From NCBI GenBank assembly GCA_018266095.1, contig JAFEBC010000276.1, forward strand, positions 1 through 5,086: a DNA stretch of 5,086 bases. Direction: 5' to 3'. The stretch comes from Deltaproteobacteria bacterium. Its GTDB lineage: Bacteria > Myxococcota > Myxococcia > Myxococcales > 40CM-4-68-19. Below the pieces are notes generated by a model. It worked only from the letters and a program-made list of their open reading frames with translations, was not told the origin of the DNA and ran no database searches. The position numbers were made by a program, and so were the translations under genes. This document shows positions 4,848 to 5,086 of the stretch, piece after piece (the first letter of the stretch is position 1; each line of letters begins with the position of its first letter).

Positions 4848-5086
4848 GGGCGATCCGCGCTTTGCAAGCGGCCACGATGGCGCTGGCGATGTCCTTGCCG
4901 GTGGCCTTCTCCAGGCCCTCGAAGCCGGGGCTCGAGTTGAGCTCGGCGATGCGCGGGCCCTTCTTGTCCTCGAGCAGGTCCACGCCGGCCACGTCGAGGT
5001 TCAGCGCGCGCGCGGCGTCGAGGACGAGCTTGCGATAGTCGTCGGGGAGCTCGAAGGGCTCGCCCTTGCCGCCGCGGTGCAGGTTG
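4834..5086 (-). CDS. rimK: RimK-type ATP-grasp alpha-L-glutamate ligase (partial, C-terminal 83 residues)
   Basis: C-terminal end of a RimK-family enzyme, which uses ATP to join glutamate to a carboxyl group through an acyl-phosphate; in E. coli the target is the C-terminus of ribosomal protein S6. The fragment begins NLHRGGKGEP and contains LDVAGVDLLE and ELNSSPGFEGLEKATGKDIA, hallmarks of the RimK ATP-grasp domain. The fragment's D36, E48 and N50 have the 12- and 2-residue spacing of the metal ligands at the ATP site of E. coli RimK (Asp248, Glu260, Asn262). The TGA stop is at 4834-4836 and the gene runs off the right edge, so the N-terminal part and start are not visible. The family includes paralogs acting on other substrates, such as coenzyme or peptide glutamylation, so S6 as target is likely but not shown. 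It lies in the same direction as the TonB genes but 240 bases away, so probably in a separate unit. Confidence 0.9.
   Translation of the reverse strand, partial: NLHRGGKGEPFELPDDYRKLVLDAARALNLDVAGVDLLEDKKGPRIAELNSSPGFEGLEKATGKDIASAIVAACKARIAPSVS

Noticed and set aside
4769..5038. An 89-residue plus-strand frame at the right edge
   Set aside because: It is antisense to the well-conserved RimK-type coding sequence and has a Ser/Arg/Ala-rich shadow composition.

Overview
This is a GC-rich bacterial window with G/C-heavy third codon positions. All four complete or nearly assignable gene groups lie on the minus strand, so transcription runs from high to low coordinates. Composition, and an energy-transducer TonB pair starting MFD(S/T)(I/L)AG next to efflux genes, suggest a myxobacterium-like (Myxococcota/deltaproteobacterial) chromosome. 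That is inference; there is no rRNA or other decisive marker.

Layout in transcription order. (1) 5086-4834: the C-terminal 83 residues of a RimK-type ATP-grasp ligase, running in from the right edge and followed by a terminator-like hairpin. (2) 4833-4594: a 240-base intergenic region with a perfect GTTTGG-AAAA-CCAAAC inverted repeat, three CGTTGT-type repeats and a smaller inverted repeat, upstream of the TonB genes. (3) 4593-3826 and 3804-3271: two tandem TonB-family proteins separated by 21 bases, each with a GGAGG ribosome binding site. The first (255 aa) has a normal TonB layout. The second (177 aa, GTG start) has a short, proline-poor linker and extra cysteines. Their C-terminal domains share a cysteine pair. 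(4) 3270-2799: a 472-base gap with no convincing gene. It holds a large nested palindromic structure (3045-3174), 13-base tandem repeats, a 15-base near-perfect palindrome CCGACAG-G-CTGTCGG and recurring GACAG motifs. (5) 2798-1662 and 1649-1: a MexH-like periplasmic adaptor and a MexI-like RND pump (first 549 residues), 12 bases apart, clearly one operon. The pump runs off the left edge and no outer-membrane channel gene is visible.

The adaptor and pump would form the inner-membrane and periplasmic part of a tripartite drug or metabolite exporter. The TonB proteins would transmit proton-motive force, or span the periplasm, but no exbB/exbD or receptor gene is present to name a partner. Nothing shows that the TonB pair and the pump work together; the long structured gap suggests separate transcription units. 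I found no CRISPR array, tRNA, rRNA or transposase. I see no clear new multi-gene system. The most unusual items are the intergenic palindromic structure and the cysteine-paired tandem TonB proteins.
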